Source: Shewanella sp.
Lineage (GTDB): Bacteria; Pseudomonadota; Gammaproteobacteria; Enterobacterales; Shewanellaceae
Reading direction: 5' to 3'
DNA length: 42,539 nt
Assembly (NCBI RefSeq): GCF_013214165.1
Contig: NZ_JABSSM010000038.1
Coordinates: 1 to 42,539, forward strand
Positions 9,738 through 20,668 of the stretch are shown piece by piece. The translations under genes were made by a program, and so were the position numbers. Positions within the stretch are counted from its first letter, which is position 1, and every line of letters starts with the position of its first letter. Under the pieces are notes generated by a model. That model was not told the origin of the DNA, did no database searches, and saw only the letters and a program-made list of their open reading frames with translations.

Positions 9738-12700
9738 CTATCCATCAACATTCTGCGGCTCAGGCAAGATCACATGGTCATCTTGCATATATTTCTCCAT
9801 CAGGGCCGCAGTCAAGGGCTTAGAAAAAAAATACCCCTGGATCACATAGCAGCCCCGGTTAATGACCTGTTCATATTGCTCTTTTGTCTCCACCCCCTCG
9901 GCAACTAGGTTTAACTTAAGGTTTCTGGCAAGCTCTATGATACTGCTTGCTATGGCTTGATCGACTTCACTGGTGGCGATATTGATAAGGAAGGAGCGAT
10001 CTATTTTTAAGGTGTTCACATTCAAGTCACGTAAATAGGCTAGTGAAGAATAACCGGTACCGAAGTCATCGATGGCGACATCTATGCCTAGAGCCGCGAG
10101 CTCTATAAGATGCTCCTTAGCAATATTGATTTCTTTGAGCAACACACCTTCGGTAATCTCCAACCCCAGTCTGTTAGGGTCAAATTGGGTTTCCTGTAAG
10201 ATTTGTTTAAGCCCTGTAACAAAATCAGGCTGGCGAAAATGAACCGCCGAGATATTAACCGACAGTTTAAAGCTAGCGTCATAGGACTGAGACCAGATAA
10301 CACCTTGTTTACAGGCCTGACGTAACACCCATTTATCGATATCGACAATCAAGCCGCATGACTCGGCCACCGCGATAAAAATATCCGTGCGTATCAATCC
10401 ATCTTCATGGTGACGCCATCTCAATAATGCCTCCATGCCGAACAAGGTATTGCCATCGAGCACATCTACCTGAGGTTGATAATAGAGCTCAAATTCATCT
10501 CTTTCTATCGCCTTACGCAGCTCGGATTCCAGCCTCAGATGAAACAGGGCTTGTGCATTGCGCTCGGAAGAGAAATACTGAAAGTTGCCACGGCCTTTTT
10601 CCTTGGCGTGATACATGGCCTGATCGGCATTCTTAATCAGCACTTCGGCTTGCCTAGCATCATCGGGCCATAGACTCACCCCTATGCTGGTAGAGATATG
10701 AAACTCACGTCCATAGAGCACGAAAGGTGTCTTTATCTGCGCCAGCAAGCGAGTACAGATATGATTTATCCTGTCTAAATTGGCGGCATCTCTTAATAAG
10801 ATCACAAATTCATCGCCGCCGAAACGACATAAGGTGTGTTCTTGTGAGATACAAGACTGTAGCCGATTTGCCGCCTCGACCAACAAGGCGTCCCCCATGC
10901 TATGGCCATATGAGTCATTGACGTGTTTAAATCTATCCAGATCGAGGAAGATCAGCGCCAATTTTTCTCCACTGCGCTCGGCATGATGGATCGACTGGGC
11001 CAGGCGGGTAGCAAACAAGGAGCGATTCGGCAGACCCGTCAAAATGTCGTAATTTGCCAATCGCCTGAGATCGGCTTCGGTGCGTTTACGCTCGGTAATA
11101 TCGGAAAACACCGCCACATAATGGGTGACATCGCCTTTACTGTTTAACATGGCGGATACATTTAACCATACGGGACAATGGGCACCAGACTCATCTAGCA
11201 ACTCCCTTTCCCCCGTCCAGGTGACCTTCTGCTGCAATAAGTTAACGATTTCATCCGAGTGTCCTTGCTTGGCAAAAATCAATTCAGAAAAAACCTTCTC
11301 ATTCAACTCCTCAGCAGTGGTCGCTATCATGGTCTGCGCCGCGACATTGGAGACTATGATGTTTTCACGAACATCTAAGATCAGCACACCTTCCGAGGTA
11401 TTAGCGAAGGCTTGCGCCAACAGCTTCACATCATCTTCCAGCTGTCGCTGCGCCGTGATATCGGAAAAGATACCCGCGACCCGCAAAATTGTCCCCGTCT
11501 CTTCATCGACTTCGATTGGGCGCCCCATGACTCTCGACCAGCCCCAGATTAGATCTTTTCTGTGGAAGCGAAACTCGATCTCCAATCTCTCGGTCTTTCC
11601 CTGGAGCATGTCATGCCAGGCTTCACTCACCCTTGCTTTATCCTCGCGATGAATAGGTAGCTCATCCCATGAGAATATGTAATTTAATTGATCTGACTTA
11701 CGATCTGCGCCTTGATTCTCTTTATCAAATGTCTGAGTGTCATGACGCCACTCCCAGAGCTCAGAGTCACTGCCTCTCAAAGATTGCCTCAACCTCTCTT
11801 CGGTTTCGGTCAGGGCTAGGTTTATCTTTTTAAAGACCTCTACTTGCCGGTGACGAAAAATCATCACCCCAATAAATATGCTGAAAAAAACGGAGATAAA
11901 CAGAGCCTTGAACCAGATCGCCTTCCACCAATTCTGTTCGACGGAAAACGTAAATCTTAATGGCACAGTCGACCAGCTGCCATGGATCTGGCTCATAACT
12001 TCTAAGACATAATGGCCAAATTGTAAACCTGTTATGATGACCTCAGGCTGACCATCGATAAGGATATATTCAATTTCTGCTTCACTTGTCCCAGTTTCGA
12101 ACCTGAGACGATAGCGCAGAGTCATAGGAGCATCATCGAGATAATCCAGGCCGGTTAGCTGAAAACGAATCATCCTGGCACCGGGTTTGATGATCTTGTC
12201 ATCTCGAGGATTCAGATCAAGTTGAACTCCGTCATCATAGAAAACTGACATCGCCTCTAGAATGACATCATGATGTATAAATCGATGGGATAAGTTATTA
12301 ATATCGAGCAACATGGCGCCGTCTGGGGTGCCGACATAGAGCCCCTCATCGGGAGCATAGAAGAATGCACCCTGGTTTATCTCGTGCCCCAACAAGCCAT
12401 CGGCGTGATCAAGTACCAGCACCTCATGGGAAGACTTGGTATATCTGAGTATCGAATTTGAACAGCCAACGAGCCTGAAATTGGCCGTATCCTGTATGAA
12501 AGATACCGATGTGCAATCGGTCTGCCACTGTTTATTTAAGTGCCTAACATCACCGGAGGAGAGCGAATATTCAATCACGCCCAAGGAAGAAGTCCCCAAC
12601 CAAAATGTATCTGAATCGATTGCCTCTATGTCATTAATGATCAGTTCGCTGTCAAGTTCACTCAATGCGGCCAGTTTAGAATGAAACGTCCCTCGCGGAT

Positions 12701-14261
12701 CCAGATAGCCGAATAAGTTTACCCCACCGAGCCAAAGATTGCCGCTTGAATCCCTAAATACCCTTCTTACGCTGACCCGTTTAGTCTGGCTATTTTTCGT
12801 TAATACCGGCATATGTTGAGGGACACTTAGACCCGGCTCCCAGAAGTAAAGCCCAGTGGAGGTCATAAACCACCAGCGGTCAACAATCGAGGGATCCTGA
12901 TAACTATCAAAAACAGTCTTATGTTCCAGTGAGCCCTCGCCATGGGACCACTTGGCAAATTTTTGACTGGTTAAACGTTTTTTATTCACCACGTACAAGC
13001 CATCATTGGTGGATAATAACAGATGATTAGCATCCAGGTTATCTACACTGAAGATACTGTCATCGAACTCCAATCCGGGAAGGCGCACGGTTGCAGATGT
13101 GCGGCTTAACTTATCGATTAAAATCAGCCCCCCATCGGTGCCAAGCCAGATACTATGCTCATCGGCATAGATCCCCCAGATAATTTCATTACTGATGGAA
13201 TAAGGCAGCGATGCCGTGAAGGTATCCAGCAAAAAATCGGCCCTAGTCGTCACAATCGCTAAGCCCTCACCATCGCCATCGCCACCGACCCAGATAAGTC
13301 CAGAATCATCGATTTCAATCACATTAATAACATCTATGCCGGCGTCTTGCTCAAGCTGTTCTTTATAGAATGAATATTCAACATCTCCCGGCCTCCATTT
13401 GAGCAAGCCTCTACTCGAAGAAATCCAGAAAAATCCATCATCATCTTCCACCATTCGCGTCACAAATAACGCCAGAGCCTCGACAGCATCGAGCTCCAGA
13501 CTCGCAATATCGACCTCATATAATCCCACGCTCGTGCTCAGCCAAACTCGCCCCCCGGCATCTTTAAACAGATAATTAACCTCACCACGACCTTCATCCC
13601 AGGGGAAACTCGCTAAGGTTAAGCCTCGCTTGTCCATAAGCTGTAGCGCAAATTCACTCGCAATTAAGAATCGGCCCTCATCTAATGCCACTAGATGTTT
13701 CCACGGTGTATCCGCATCAAACTTAAGAAATCGGATCCCTTCTAGGATGTTTTTTTCGTAGAAATAATGAAGTAGCTCACCCTCGGAGGTCAATAATATG
13801 TGGTGATCATCTTGCTTAACTAGAGCGGTGATCCCGCCTCCCTTATAATTGGGGAAAAGTGACGGGCTACCGAAACGAGCAAAGGTATTTTGCCGTATAT
13901 CGTACAAGTAGGTGTCAGCATCGCCGCTGATTAACAGATGCTTAGCACTCAAGGATTCAACGATATTTATCGATTCGCTGGACAGCTTGAGCTGATGATG
14001 TTCACCGTCTATCCGTCTTATCTTAGAGTTACTTAAACGAAAAACCCCTCCATCTGTCGCCAGCCAGACGAAGCCATGGGCATCAAAACCGATATCGTTT
14101 ATCGTGCCATTGTTCAAGCCTTCTTCATGATCGAAGACACGCAAAACAAAATTATTTGCGGCTAATGAAGGTAAGCATGTACAAATGAATATGAATAAAA
14201 CGGCTATTTTTATTATTCGCTTTGGCAAGTGGCCATCCTGATATTTTAACGAATTAGACAC
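9738..14261 (-). CDS. Beta-propeller sensor / PAS / GGDEF / EAL protein, copy 2
   Basis: This 1,507-aa paralogue of the neighbouring gene has the same domain order: signal segment, propeller (about 40-700), Y_Y_Y, one membrane helix (about 788-808), two PAS/PAC domains, GGDEF (about 1150) and EAL (about 1277). All EAL metal and catalytic signatures are present, and again there is no RxxD inhibitory site before GGDEF. Identity with copy 1 is very high in the cytoplasmic half (long identical runs around GGDEF) and lower in the propeller, which suggests the two sense different ligands. The start is uncertain: the longest frame opens at a GTG (14259-14261), but a TTG eleven codons in, with an AGGA seven bases upstream, would place the signal peptide nearer the N-terminus. 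Confidence 0.92.
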   Translation of the reverse strand: MSNSLKYQDGHLPKRIIKIAVLFIFICTCLPSLAANNFVLRVFDHEEGLNNGTINDIGFDAHGFVWLATDGGVFRLSNSKIRRIDGEHHQLKLSSESINIVESLSAKHLLISGDADTYLYDIRQNTFARFGSPSLFPNYKGGGITALVKQDDHHILLTSEGELLHYFYEKNILEGIRFLKFDADTPWKHLVALDEGRFLIASEFALQLMDKRGLTLASFPWDEGRGEVNYLFKDAGGRVWLSTSVGLYEVDIASLELDAVEALALFVTRMVEDDDGFFWISSSRGLLKWRPGDVEYSFYKEQLEQDAGIDVINVIEIDDSGLIWVGGDGDGEGLAIVTTRADFLLDTFTASLPYSISNEIIWGIYADEHSIWLGTDGGLILIDKLSRTSATVRLPGLEFDDSIFSVDNLDANHLLLSTNDGLYVVNKKRLTSQKFAKWSHGEGSLEHKTVFDSYQDPSIVDRWWFMTSTGLYFWEPGLSVPQHMPVLTKNSQTKRVSVRRVFRDSSGNLWLGGVNLFGYLDPRGTFHSKLAALSELDSELIINDIEAIDSDTFWLGTSSLGVIEYSLSSGDVRHLNKQWQTDCTSVSFIQDTANFRLVGCSNSILRYTKSSHEVLVLDHADGLLGHEINQGAFFYAPDEGLYVGTPDGAMLLDINNLSHRFIHHDVILEAMSVFYDDGVQLDLNPRDDKIIKPGARMIRFQLTGLDYLDDAPMTLRYRLRFETGTSEAEIEYILIDGQPEVIITGLQFGHYVLEVMSQIHGSWSTVPLRFTFSVEQNWWKAIWFKALFISVFFSIFIGVMIFRHRQVEVFKKINLALTETEERLRQSLRGSDSELWEWRHDTQTFDKENQGADRKSDQLNYIFSWDELPIHREDKARVSEAWHDMLQGKTERLEIEFRFHRKDLIWGWSRVMGRPIEVDEETGTILRVAGIFSDITAQRQLEDDVKLLAQAFANTSEGVLILDVRENIIVSNVAAQTMIATTAEELNEKVFSELIFAKQGHSDEIVNLLQQKVTWTGERELLDESGAHCPVWLNVSAMLNSKGDVTHYVAVFSDITERKRTEADLRRLANYDILTGLPNRSLFATRLAQSIHHAERSGEKLALIFLDLDRFKHVNDSYGHSMGDALLVEAANRLQSCISQEHTLCRFGGDEFVILLRDAANLDRINHICTRLLAQIKTPFVLYGREFHISTSIGVSLWPDDARQAEVLIKNADQAMYHAKEKGRGNFQYFSSERNAQALFHLRLESELRKAIERDEFELYYQPQVDVLDGNTLFGMEALLRWRHHEDGLIRTDIFIAVAESCGLIVDIDKWVLRQACKQGVIWSQSYDASFKLSVNISAVHFRQPDFVTGLKQILQETQFDPNRLGLEITEGVLLKEINIAKEHLIELAALGIDVAIDDFGTGYSSLAYLRDLNVNTLKIDRSFLINIATSEVDQAIASSIIELARNLKLNLVAEGVETKEQYEQVINRGCYVIQGYFFSKPLTAALMEKYMQDDHVILPEPQNVDG

Positions 14262-14368
14262 ACAGCTGTCACATTGTTAGTACAAATATATCAGTTAGTT
14301 CAGGTTAACCCATCAAAATATCAGTATTTGGTCCGCATAAATTGTTTCAATATGTTTATTTTAAACAC

Positions 14369-14393
14369 AAAAAAGGCGCTCAAATGAGCGCCT
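14369..14393 (-). terminator. lpdA intrinsic terminator
   Basis: AGGCGCTCA (14374-14382) pairs perfectly with TGAGCGCCT (14385-14393). Read on the minus strand the hairpin is followed by six T residues (14369-14374), just after the lpdA stop at 14415. Confidence 0.85.
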
Positions 14394-14414
14394 GTTTATG
14401 ATCTTAAGAAAATA

Positions 14415-15845
14415 TTACTTTTTCTTCTTTTTTGCCTTCGGATTTGGCAAATCTGTGATCGAACCTTCATAAATCTCAGCCGCCAGGCCTACAGACTCAT
14501 GTAAGGTAGGGTGCGCATGAATAGTCAATGCCAGATCTTCGGCATCACAACCCATCTCAATCGCCAAACCAATCTCACCAAGAAGCTCACCGCCGTTAAC
14601 ACCGACGATAGCGCCACCTATGACTCTATGAGTCTCTTTATCGAAAATCAGCTTGGTCATACCTTCGCTACAATCTGAAGCGATTGCACGGCCACTGGCG
14701 GCCCAAGGGAAACTTGCTGTCTCGTAGGCGATACCTTGCTCTTTGGCTTCCTTCTCGGTTAGACCAACCCAAGCGACTTCAGGATCTGTATAGGCAATCG
14801 AAGGAATCACCTTAGGATCGAAGAAGTGCTTCAAACCTGAGATAACTTCTGCAGCCACATGGCCTTCATGCACGCCTTTATGCGCTAGCATAGGCTGACC
14901 GACGATATCACCGATAGCATAGATATTAGGTACATTGGTACGCATCTGCTTATCGACATTGATGAAGCCACGCTCATCGACATTGATGCCGGCTTTCTCG
15001 GCATCCAGCGACTTACCATTGGGTGCACGACCGATTGCCACTAGCACAGCATCGTAACGAATCGCTTCAGTCGGTGCCTTCTTGCCTTCCATAGTCACAT
15101 AGATGCCATCATCTTTGGCTTCTACGGCTGTCACCTTAGTCTGCATCATAAGGTTAAACTTGCTCTTAACCTTCTTGGTGTAGACACGAACGATATCTTT
15201 ATCTGCTGCTGGGATCAGTTGATCCAACATCTCGACCACGTCGATTTGGCTACCCAGAGACGCGTACACAGTACCCATCTCAAGACCGATAATGCCGCCG
15301 CCCATGATAAGTAGCTTACCCGGAACTTCTTTAAGCTCCAGCGCATCGGTAGAATCCCAAACACGTGGATCTGAATGTGGAATGAATGGCAATTCGATGG
15401 GACGAGAGCCCGCGGCGATGATAGCCTGCTCGAAATGAACCACTTTAACGCCATCTTCACCAACAACTTCGATAGTGTTAGGGCCGGTAAACTTACCGAA
15501 ACCATTAACCACGTCGACTTTACGCATCTTGGACATGCCGCCCAATCCGCTTGTTAACTGGCTGATAACCGAATTTTTGAAACCACGTAGCTTGTCCAAA
15601 TCGATCTTTGGCTCGCCAAAAACCACACCGTGATCGGCAACGGCTTTCGCCTCTTCGATCACTTTAGATACGTGTAGCAGTGCCTTCGATGGGATACAAC
15701 CTACGTTCAGACAAACACCGCCAAGCGTGCTGAAGCGTTCGATGATGACAGTCTCTAGTCCTAAGTCAGCCGCACGGAATGCCGCCGAATAGCCAGCAGG
15801 GCCTGAGCCTAATACCACTACCTGAGTTTTGATTTCGTTGCTCAT
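14415..15845 (-). CDS. lpdA: Dihydrolipoyl dehydrogenase (E3)
   Basis: E3 reoxidises the dihydrolipoyl groups of pyruvate and 2-oxoglutarate dehydrogenases using FAD and NAD. The 476-aa protein starts MSNEIKTQVVVLGSGPAG (FAD-binding GxGPAG). It has the redox disulfide CLNVGC (Cys45, Cys50), a second GGGIIGLEMG NAD-binding fold and the C-terminal active-site HAHPTLHES (His445, Glu450). A longer in-frame ATG lies seven codons upstream (15866), but GAGG sits six bases before the ATG chosen here, and the family N-terminus fits. The C-terminus is a run of lysines. It is separated from aceF by a terminator and 159 bases, so it probably has its own promoter besides read-through. Confidence 0.97.
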   Translation of the reverse strand: MSNEIKTQVVVLGSGPAGYSAAFRAADLGLETVIIERFSTLGGVCLNVGCIPSKALLHVSKVIEEAKAVADHGVVFGEPKIDLDKLRGFKNSVISQLTSGLGGMSKMRKVDVVNGFGKFTGPNTIEVVGEDGVKVVHFEQAIIAAGSRPIELPFIPHSDPRVWDSTDALELKEVPGKLLIMGGGIIGLEMGTVYASLGSQIDVVEMLDQLIPAADKDIVRVYTKKVKSKFNLMMQTKVTAVEAKDDGIYVTMEGKKAPTEAIRYDAVLVAIGRAPNGKSLDAEKAGINVDERGFINVDKQMRTNVPNIYAIGDIVGQPMLAHKGVHEGHVAAEVISGLKHFFDPKVIPSIAYTDPEVAWVGLTEKEAKEQGIAYETASFPWAASGRAIASDCSEGMTKLIFDKETHRVIGGAIVGVNGGELLGEIGLAIEMGCDAEDLALTIHAHPTLHESVGLAAEIYEGSITDLPNPKAKKKKK

Positions 15846-15939
15846 GATTTCCTCTATTCTTTTCATTTTCTTACACTAACGAGTAGCGCAAAAATAAAAC
15901 GTTGCCAAATCTTGTAAGGTGGCCGCATTTTAACCTTTG

Positions 15940-15955
15940 TTTGATACCGATCACA
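15940..15955 (-). promoter_or_regulatory. CRP-like site upstream of lpdA
   Basis: On the minus strand the sequence TGTGATCGGTATCAAA matches the CRP half-site spacing (TGTGA, six bases, TCA-). It is nearly identical to the site upstream of acnB. A weak -10 candidate (TTACAA, 15912-15917) would put the site about 42 bases from the transcription start. An lpd promoter separate from the aceEF promoter is known in E. coli. Confidence 0.4.
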
Positions 15956-15971
15956 ATCATACATTGACGAT

Positions 15972-15997
15972 AAAAAAAGCTGCTGTTAACCAGCAGC
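15972..15997 (-). terminator. aceF intrinsic terminator
   Basis: On the minus strand GCTGCTG (15991-15997), a GTTAA loop and CAGCAGC (15979-15985) form a 7-bp hairpin followed by seven T residues (15972-15978). It starts eight bases after the aceF stop and separates aceEF from lpdA. Confidence 0.85.
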
Positions 15998-16004
15998 CCA
16001 TTTT

Positions 16005-17882
16005 TTAAAGCACTAGGGTACGAATATCTGATAAGCAGCTGTTTAAATAGCTGATGAAACGTGCACCTTCGGCGCCATCTACGACCCTATGATCGTAAGA
16101 CAGTGATAGAGGTAACATCAAGCGAGGCTCGAAATCTTTACCATTCCATACTGGCTTCATCTCAGACTTGGACACCCCAAGAATGGCCACTTCCGGTGCA
16201 TTAACGATAGGGGTAAATGCCGTACCACCTATGCCGCCCAGACTAGAGATGGTGAAACAACCACCTTGCATGTCTGAAGACGTTAACTTACCGCCACGCG
16301 CCTTCTTAGATATCAGCTTTAACTCGTCCGATAACTCATGGATACCCTTCTGGTTCACATCTTTGAAAACAGGGACAACCAGGCCATTTGGCGTATCGAC
16401 AGCAATACCTATATTGACGTACTTCTTCATGATCAAACTCTCACCGTCTTGTGACAGAGATGAGTTGAACGTAGGGAACGCTTCCAGAGCCTTAGCAACC
16501 GCCTTCATGATAAACACCAAGGGGGTGATCTTCATGCCAGAATCTTTCTTAGCTTCCGCCGCATTTTGCGCCTTACGGAATGATTCTAGTTCAGTGATAT
16601 CCGCATTATCCCACTGAGTAACATGGGGGATCTTCACCCAGTTTCTGTGTAGGTTAGCGCCAGAAATCTTCTGAATGCGAGATAAGGGCTTAACTTCTGT
16701 CTCACCAAACTTGCTGAAATCGATCTTAGGCCATGCCAGTAAGTTAAGCTCGTTGCCACCGGCCGTAGCATTGACGCTAGCCGATTCAACTTGCTTAATC
16801 GCAGCCTTGATGTAGTTCTGCACGTCTTCTTTTATGACGCGGCTCTTACGACCCGTGCCTTTGACGTTAGCCAGGTTAACACCGAGCTCACGAGCCATAC
16901 GGCGGATCACAGGGGATGCATGGGCATAAGCATCATTTTCAACAAAGTCAGTCTTAGCCGCTTTAGCCTTAGATGCCGCTACAGCAGCGGCCGGAGCAGA
17001 TGCTTGAACTGGTGCGGGTGCTGCGGCTACGGGTGCAGCAACAGGCGCTTGGCCTGGTACTTCGAAGATCATGATTAACGAGCCAGTAGAAACCTTGTCA
17101 CCAATCTCAACTTTAATCTCTGTTAACACGCCAGCAAAAGGAGCCGGCACTTCCATCGAAGCCTTGTCACCTTCGACACTTAAGATTGCCTGCTCCTCGG
17201 TAACGCTGTCACCTAGGTTGACTAAGATCGCAGTCACTTCGACTTCATCGTCACCGATATCGGGCAGTGTGACTTCGAGTACGCTCGCAACGGTGGCAAC
17301 CGCAGCAGCGACTGGAGCAGACGTTACAGGCGCAGCAGATGCTCCAGCAACTTCGAACACCAAGACTAGACTACCGGTAGCAACCTTATCGCCTATCTCA
17401 ACTTTAATCTCTTTTAACACGCCATCGAAAGGAGCCGGCACTTCCATCGATGCCTTGTCACCTTCGACGCTTAAGATGGGCTGATCTGCGGTGATGCTGT
17501 CACCCAGGTTGACTAAGATGGCAGTCACTTCGACTTCATCGTCACCGATATCAGGCAAGTTTACTTCTCTTAGCTCGGCTGATGCCGGAGCGGCTACAGC
17601 CGCAACTGGCGCAGTAGCCGCCGCAGCTTGGGCTACTGGAGCCGATGCTGCATGGTCTTCGAAAACCATGATCAATGAATCGGTAGCCACCTTATCTCCA
17701 ACGGCAACTCTGATCTCTTTCACTATACCCGCTTGAGATGCAGGCACTTCCATCGCGGCCTTATCGCCTTCGACAGCAATCAGCGATTGATCTTCTTCGA
17801 CCCTGTCGCCTACGCTAACTAAAATCTCGGTGACTTCAACCTCATCCGTACCAATATCAGGTACATTAATTTCGATTGTCAT
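16005..17882 (-). CDS. aceF: Pyruvate dehydrogenase E2, dihydrolipoyl acetyltransferase
   Basis: The 625-aa core of the pyruvate dehydrogenase complex transfers acetyl groups from lipoyl lysine to CoA. Three lipoyl domains are seen, with DKA lysines at 41, 143 and 240, separated by Ala/Pro-rich linkers. A peripheral-subunit-binding domain follows (about 321-359, [15 protein letters not shown]), then the catalytic domain with DHRVVDG (His598, Asp602). I chose the ATG at 17882 ([11 protein letters not shown]), preceded by AGAGG; the longer open frame to 17981 is upstream sequence overlapping aceE. Only 13 bases separate it from the aceE stop, so the two are co-transcribed. Lipoyl domains 2 and 3 are nearly identical at the DNA level. 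Confidence 0.97.
   Translation of the reverse strand: MTIEINVPDIGTDEVEVTEILVSVGDRVEEDQSLIAVEGDKAAMEVPASQAGIVKEIRVAVGDKVATDSLIMVFEDHAASAPVAQAAAATAPVAAVAAPASAELREVNLPDIGDDEVEVTAILVNLGDSITADQPILSVEGDKASMEVPAPFDGVLKEIKVEIGDKVATGSLVLVFEVAGASAAPVTSAPVAAAVATVASVLEVTLPDIGDDEVEVTAILVNLGDSVTEEQAILSVEGDKASMEVPAPFAGVLTEIKVEIGDKVSTGSLIMIFEVPGQAPVAAPVAAAPAPVQASAPAAAVAASKAKAAKTDFVENDAYAHASPVIRRMARELGVNLANVKGTGRKSRVIKEDVQNYIKAAIKQVESASVNATAGGNELNLLAWPKIDFSKFGETEVKPLSRIQKISGANLHRNWVKIPHVTQWDNADITELESFRKAQNAAEAKKDSGMKITPLVFIMKAVAKALEAFPTFNSSLSQDGESLIMKKYVNIGIAVDTPNGLVVPVFKDVNQKGIHELSDELKLISKKARGGKLTSSDMQGGCFTISSLGGIGGTAFTPIVNAPEVAILGVSKSEMKPVWNGKDFEPRLMLPLSLSYDHRVVDGAEGARFISYLNSCLSDIRTLVL
17071..17570 (-). repeat. 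Near-identical repeats encoding lipoyl domains 2 and 3 of AceF
   Basis: Roughly 17071-17270 and 17371-17570 are direct repeats about 300 bases apart with only scattered differences. They encode the [20 protein letters not shown] to [10 protein letters not shown] parts of the second and third lipoyl domains. Domain 1 is clearly more diverged, so the pair reflects recent duplication or gene conversion within aceF. Confidence 0.8.
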
Positions 17883-17895
17883 ATTGTATTGCCTC

Positions 17896-20556
17896 TTACG
17901 CGTATAGCGGGTTGATCTTGTCTGCGTCGATATTGAATTTAGCGATGGCCTGAGCCACGACAGATTTTTCAATATCACCACGTTTAGCTAATTCAGTCAG
18001 TGCTGCGACGACCACATAGCCGGCGTTCACTTCGAAGTGACGACGTAAGTTGTCACGGCTGTCAGAGCGACCGAAACCATCGGTACCCAGTACCTTGAAT
18101 GATTCAGACGGCATGAAGGCACGCACTTGTTCGGCATAGTTCTTCATGTAATCCGTGGCCGCAATAGCAGGAGCCGTCCCCATTACCTGAGTGATATAGG
18201 CTTGCTTCTGCTCAGCTTCTGGATGCAGCATGTTGTAACGCTCGACATCCTGACCTTCACGAGTTAATTCGTTGAACGACGTGACCGAGTAAACGTCAGA
18301 TGCAACATCATATTCTTCACTGAGAATCTTCGCCGCCTTACGCACTTCGTTCATGATGGTGCCTGAGCTCATCAGCTGAACCTGCTTACTACCTTGGTAT
18401 GACTCAAGCTTATAGATACCCTTACGAATACCGTCTTCAACACCTTCAGGCATGGCTGGCATGGCGTAATTTTCATTCATCAGGGTCAGGTAATAGAACA
18501 CATTCTCCTGATCGCCATACATGCGACGCATACCATCTTGGATGATGACTGCTACTTCGTAGGCATAAGTAGGATCGTAAGAGATACAGTTTGGAATCGT
18601 GTTTGCCTGAACATGGCTATGGCCATCTTCATGTTGCAGACCTTCACCGTTCAAGGTGGTACGACCGGCTGTAGCGCCTAACAAGAAGCCACGGGCCTGT
18701 TGATCGCCCGCCATCCATGCCATGTCGCCAACGCGCTGGAAACCAAACATAGAGTAGTAGATGTAGAATGGGATCATAGGCAGATCGTTAGTGCTATATG
18801 ACGTTGCCGCGGCAACCCATGAAGACATAGCACCTAGCTCGTTGATCCCTTCCTGCAATACCTGACCCGAAGTCGCCTCTTTATAGTAAGAAACAATTTC
18901 GCGATCTTGTGGGGTGTAGTTCTGGCCCTGAGGATTGTAGATACCAATCTGACGGAACAGGCCTTCCATACCAAATGTACGCGCCTCATCGGCGATGATA
19001 GGCACGATATTTTTGCTCACACCCTTGTGCTTAAGCAATATGTTTAGCGCGCGAACAAATGCCATAGTGGTCGAGATGTCACGCTTCTGCTCTTCGAGCA
19101 AGGGCTTAAAATCTGCAACTTCAGGTAGCTCTAATGCTTTAGTGAAGTTAGGCAGACGCTGAGGCGTGTAACCATGTAGGGCATCACGACGGGCATGCAG
19201 GTACTTGTACTCTTCCGAACCTTCCTCTAAAGATAGGTAAGGCAGCTCAGCGACCTTCTCATCTGTTAGCAGGTCTTGAAGACCGAGACGGTCACGCAGT
19301 TGCAGTACATGGCTCATGTCCATCTTCTTCACCTGGTGCGCTATGTTTTTGCCTTCGGCTGCGCCGCCCATGCCATAACCTTTAACGGTCTTGGCCAAGA
19401 TCACAGTAGGTTTACCCTTAGTATCCTGAGCGTTCTTAAAGGCAGCATAAAGCTTAGATGACTCATGACCACCACGCTTAAGTGCGAAGATCTCGGCATC
19501 TGTCATATCTGAAACAAGCGCCGCAGTCTCAGGGTACTTACCGAAGAAGTGCTCACGTACGTAGGCGCCATCTTTTGACTTAAATGTCTGGTAATCACCA
19601 TCTACAGTCTCGTTCATCAGCTGCAGCAACTTGCCAGTGGTATCTTTGGCTAACAGTGAATCCCAGTTGTTACCCCAGATCACCTTGACCACGTTCCAAC
19701 CGGCACCTCTGAACAGGCCTTCGAGTTCCTGAATGATGCTGCCGTTACCCATAACAGGGCCATCGAGGCGCTGTAGGTTACAGTTAATCAAGAAACATAG
19801 GTTATCTAGCTTTTCACGGGCCGCAAATGAAATCGCACCGCGTGATTCAGGCTCATCCATCTCACCGTCACCTAGGAAGGCATAGACACGCTGAGCCGAA
19901 GTATCTTTAAGGCCACGGCCATCGAGATACTTGAGGAAGCGAGCCTGATAGATAGAAGACATAGGCGCCAGACCCATAGACACGGTCGGGAACTGCCAGA
20001 ACTCAGGCATCAGCTTAGGGTGTGGATATGAAGGGATACCTTCTCCATCGACTTCTTGACGGAAGTTATCCAGTTGCTCTGCGCTTAAGCGACCCTCAAG
20101 GAATGCACGCGAATAGATACCCGGAGAGATATGACCTTGGTAATAGACTAGATCGCCACCATCGACATCGTTTGGTGCACGGAAAAAGTGGTTAAAACAC
20201 ACTTCATAGAACGCAGCAGAAGACTGGAAAGAAGCCATATGGCCACCTAGATCCAGATCTTTCTTAGAAGCTCGAAGCACGATCATGATCGCGTTCCAGC
20301 GAATGATAGAACGAATACGGCGCTCTAGCGTAGTATTACCCGGATATGCAGGCTCTTGGCTGGTTGGAATGGTGTTGATATAGCTGGTATTGATACCAGT
20401 CGCCATATCGACGCCATCTAAGCGGGCCTTATCGAGTACTTGTTCCAGCAGATACTGAGCACGCTCAACACCTTCTTCACGAACAACCGATTCTAGAGCA
20501 GATAACCATTCTTGAGTCTCTAATGGATCTAAATCTTGTAGCATATGTTCAGACAT
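17896..20556 (-). CDS. aceE: Pyruvate dehydrogenase E1, homodimeric
   Basis: This 886-aa thiamine-diphosphate enzyme decarboxylates pyruvate and acetylates the lipoyl arms of AceF. The E. coli protein is 887 aa. The thiamine motif starts GDGEMDE (Gly229-Asp230-Gly231) and ends around CFLINCNLQ. Further family signatures are [19 protein letters not shown] and [10 protein letters not shown]. The start is the ATG at 20556 ([13 protein letters not shown]) with AAGGA seven bases upstream; an in-frame extension to 20601 has no family match. It is the first enzyme gene after pdhR, 112 bases downstream, and overlaps none of its neighbours. Confidence 0.97.
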   Translation of the reverse strand: MSEHMLQDLDPLETQEWLSALESVVREEGVERAQYLLEQVLDKARLDGVDMATGINTSYINTIPTSQEPAYPGNTTLERRIRSIIRWNAIMIVLRASKKDLDLGGHMASFQSSAAFYEVCFNHFFRAPNDVDGGDLVYYQGHISPGIYSRAFLEGRLSAEQLDNFRQEVDGEGIPSYPHPKLMPEFWQFPTVSMGLAPMSSIYQARFLKYLDGRGLKDTSAQRVYAFLGDGEMDEPESRGAISFAAREKLDNLCFLINCNLQRLDGPVMGNGSIIQELEGLFRGAGWNVVKVIWGNNWDSLLAKDTTGKLLQLMNETVDGDYQTFKSKDGAYVREHFFGKYPETAALVSDMTDAEIFALKRGGHESSKLYAAFKNAQDTKGKPTVILAKTVKGYGMGGAAEGKNIAHQVKKMDMSHVLQLRDRLGLQDLLTDEKVAELPYLSLEEGSEEYKYLHARRDALHGYTPQRLPNFTKALELPEVADFKPLLEEQKRDISTTMAFVRALNILLKHKGVSKNIVPIIADEARTFGMEGLFRQIGIYNPQGQNYTPQDREIVSYYKEATSGQVLQEGINELGAMSSWVAAATSYSTNDLPMIPFYIYYSMFGFQRVGDMAWMAGDQQARGFLLGATAGRTTLNGEGLQHEDGHSHVQANTIPNCISYDPTYAYEVAVIIQDGMRRMYGDQENVFYYLTLMNENYAMPAMPEGVEDGIRKGIYKLESYQGSKQVQLMSSGTIMNEVRKAAKILSEEYDVASDVYSVTSFNELTREGQDVERYNMLHPEAEQKQAYITQVMGTAPAIAATDYMKNYAEQVRAFMPSESFKVLGTDGFGRSDSRDNLRRHFEVNAGYVVVAALTELAKRGDIEKSVVAQAIAKFNIDADKINPLYA

Positions 20557-20668
20557 TTCGCAGTCCTTTCCTATACGTAATACCCAAGTACCTAACCTCA
20601 ATACTTAGCGATATTTGAAATATTAAAAATATGGTTTGGTGCCGGCTGATTCTCACATTGAAGAACGC

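Noticed and set aside
10427..11652. Long antisense ORFs inside the second GGDEF-EAL gene, including one of 175 aa
   Set aside because: They mirror conserved coding sequence, and similar shadows come from the codon pattern; nothing suggests translation.
16168..17736. Antisense ORFs opposite aceF, Ser/Thr/Ala-rich
   Set aside because: Low-complexity shadows of the Ala/Pro linkers and lipoyl domains.
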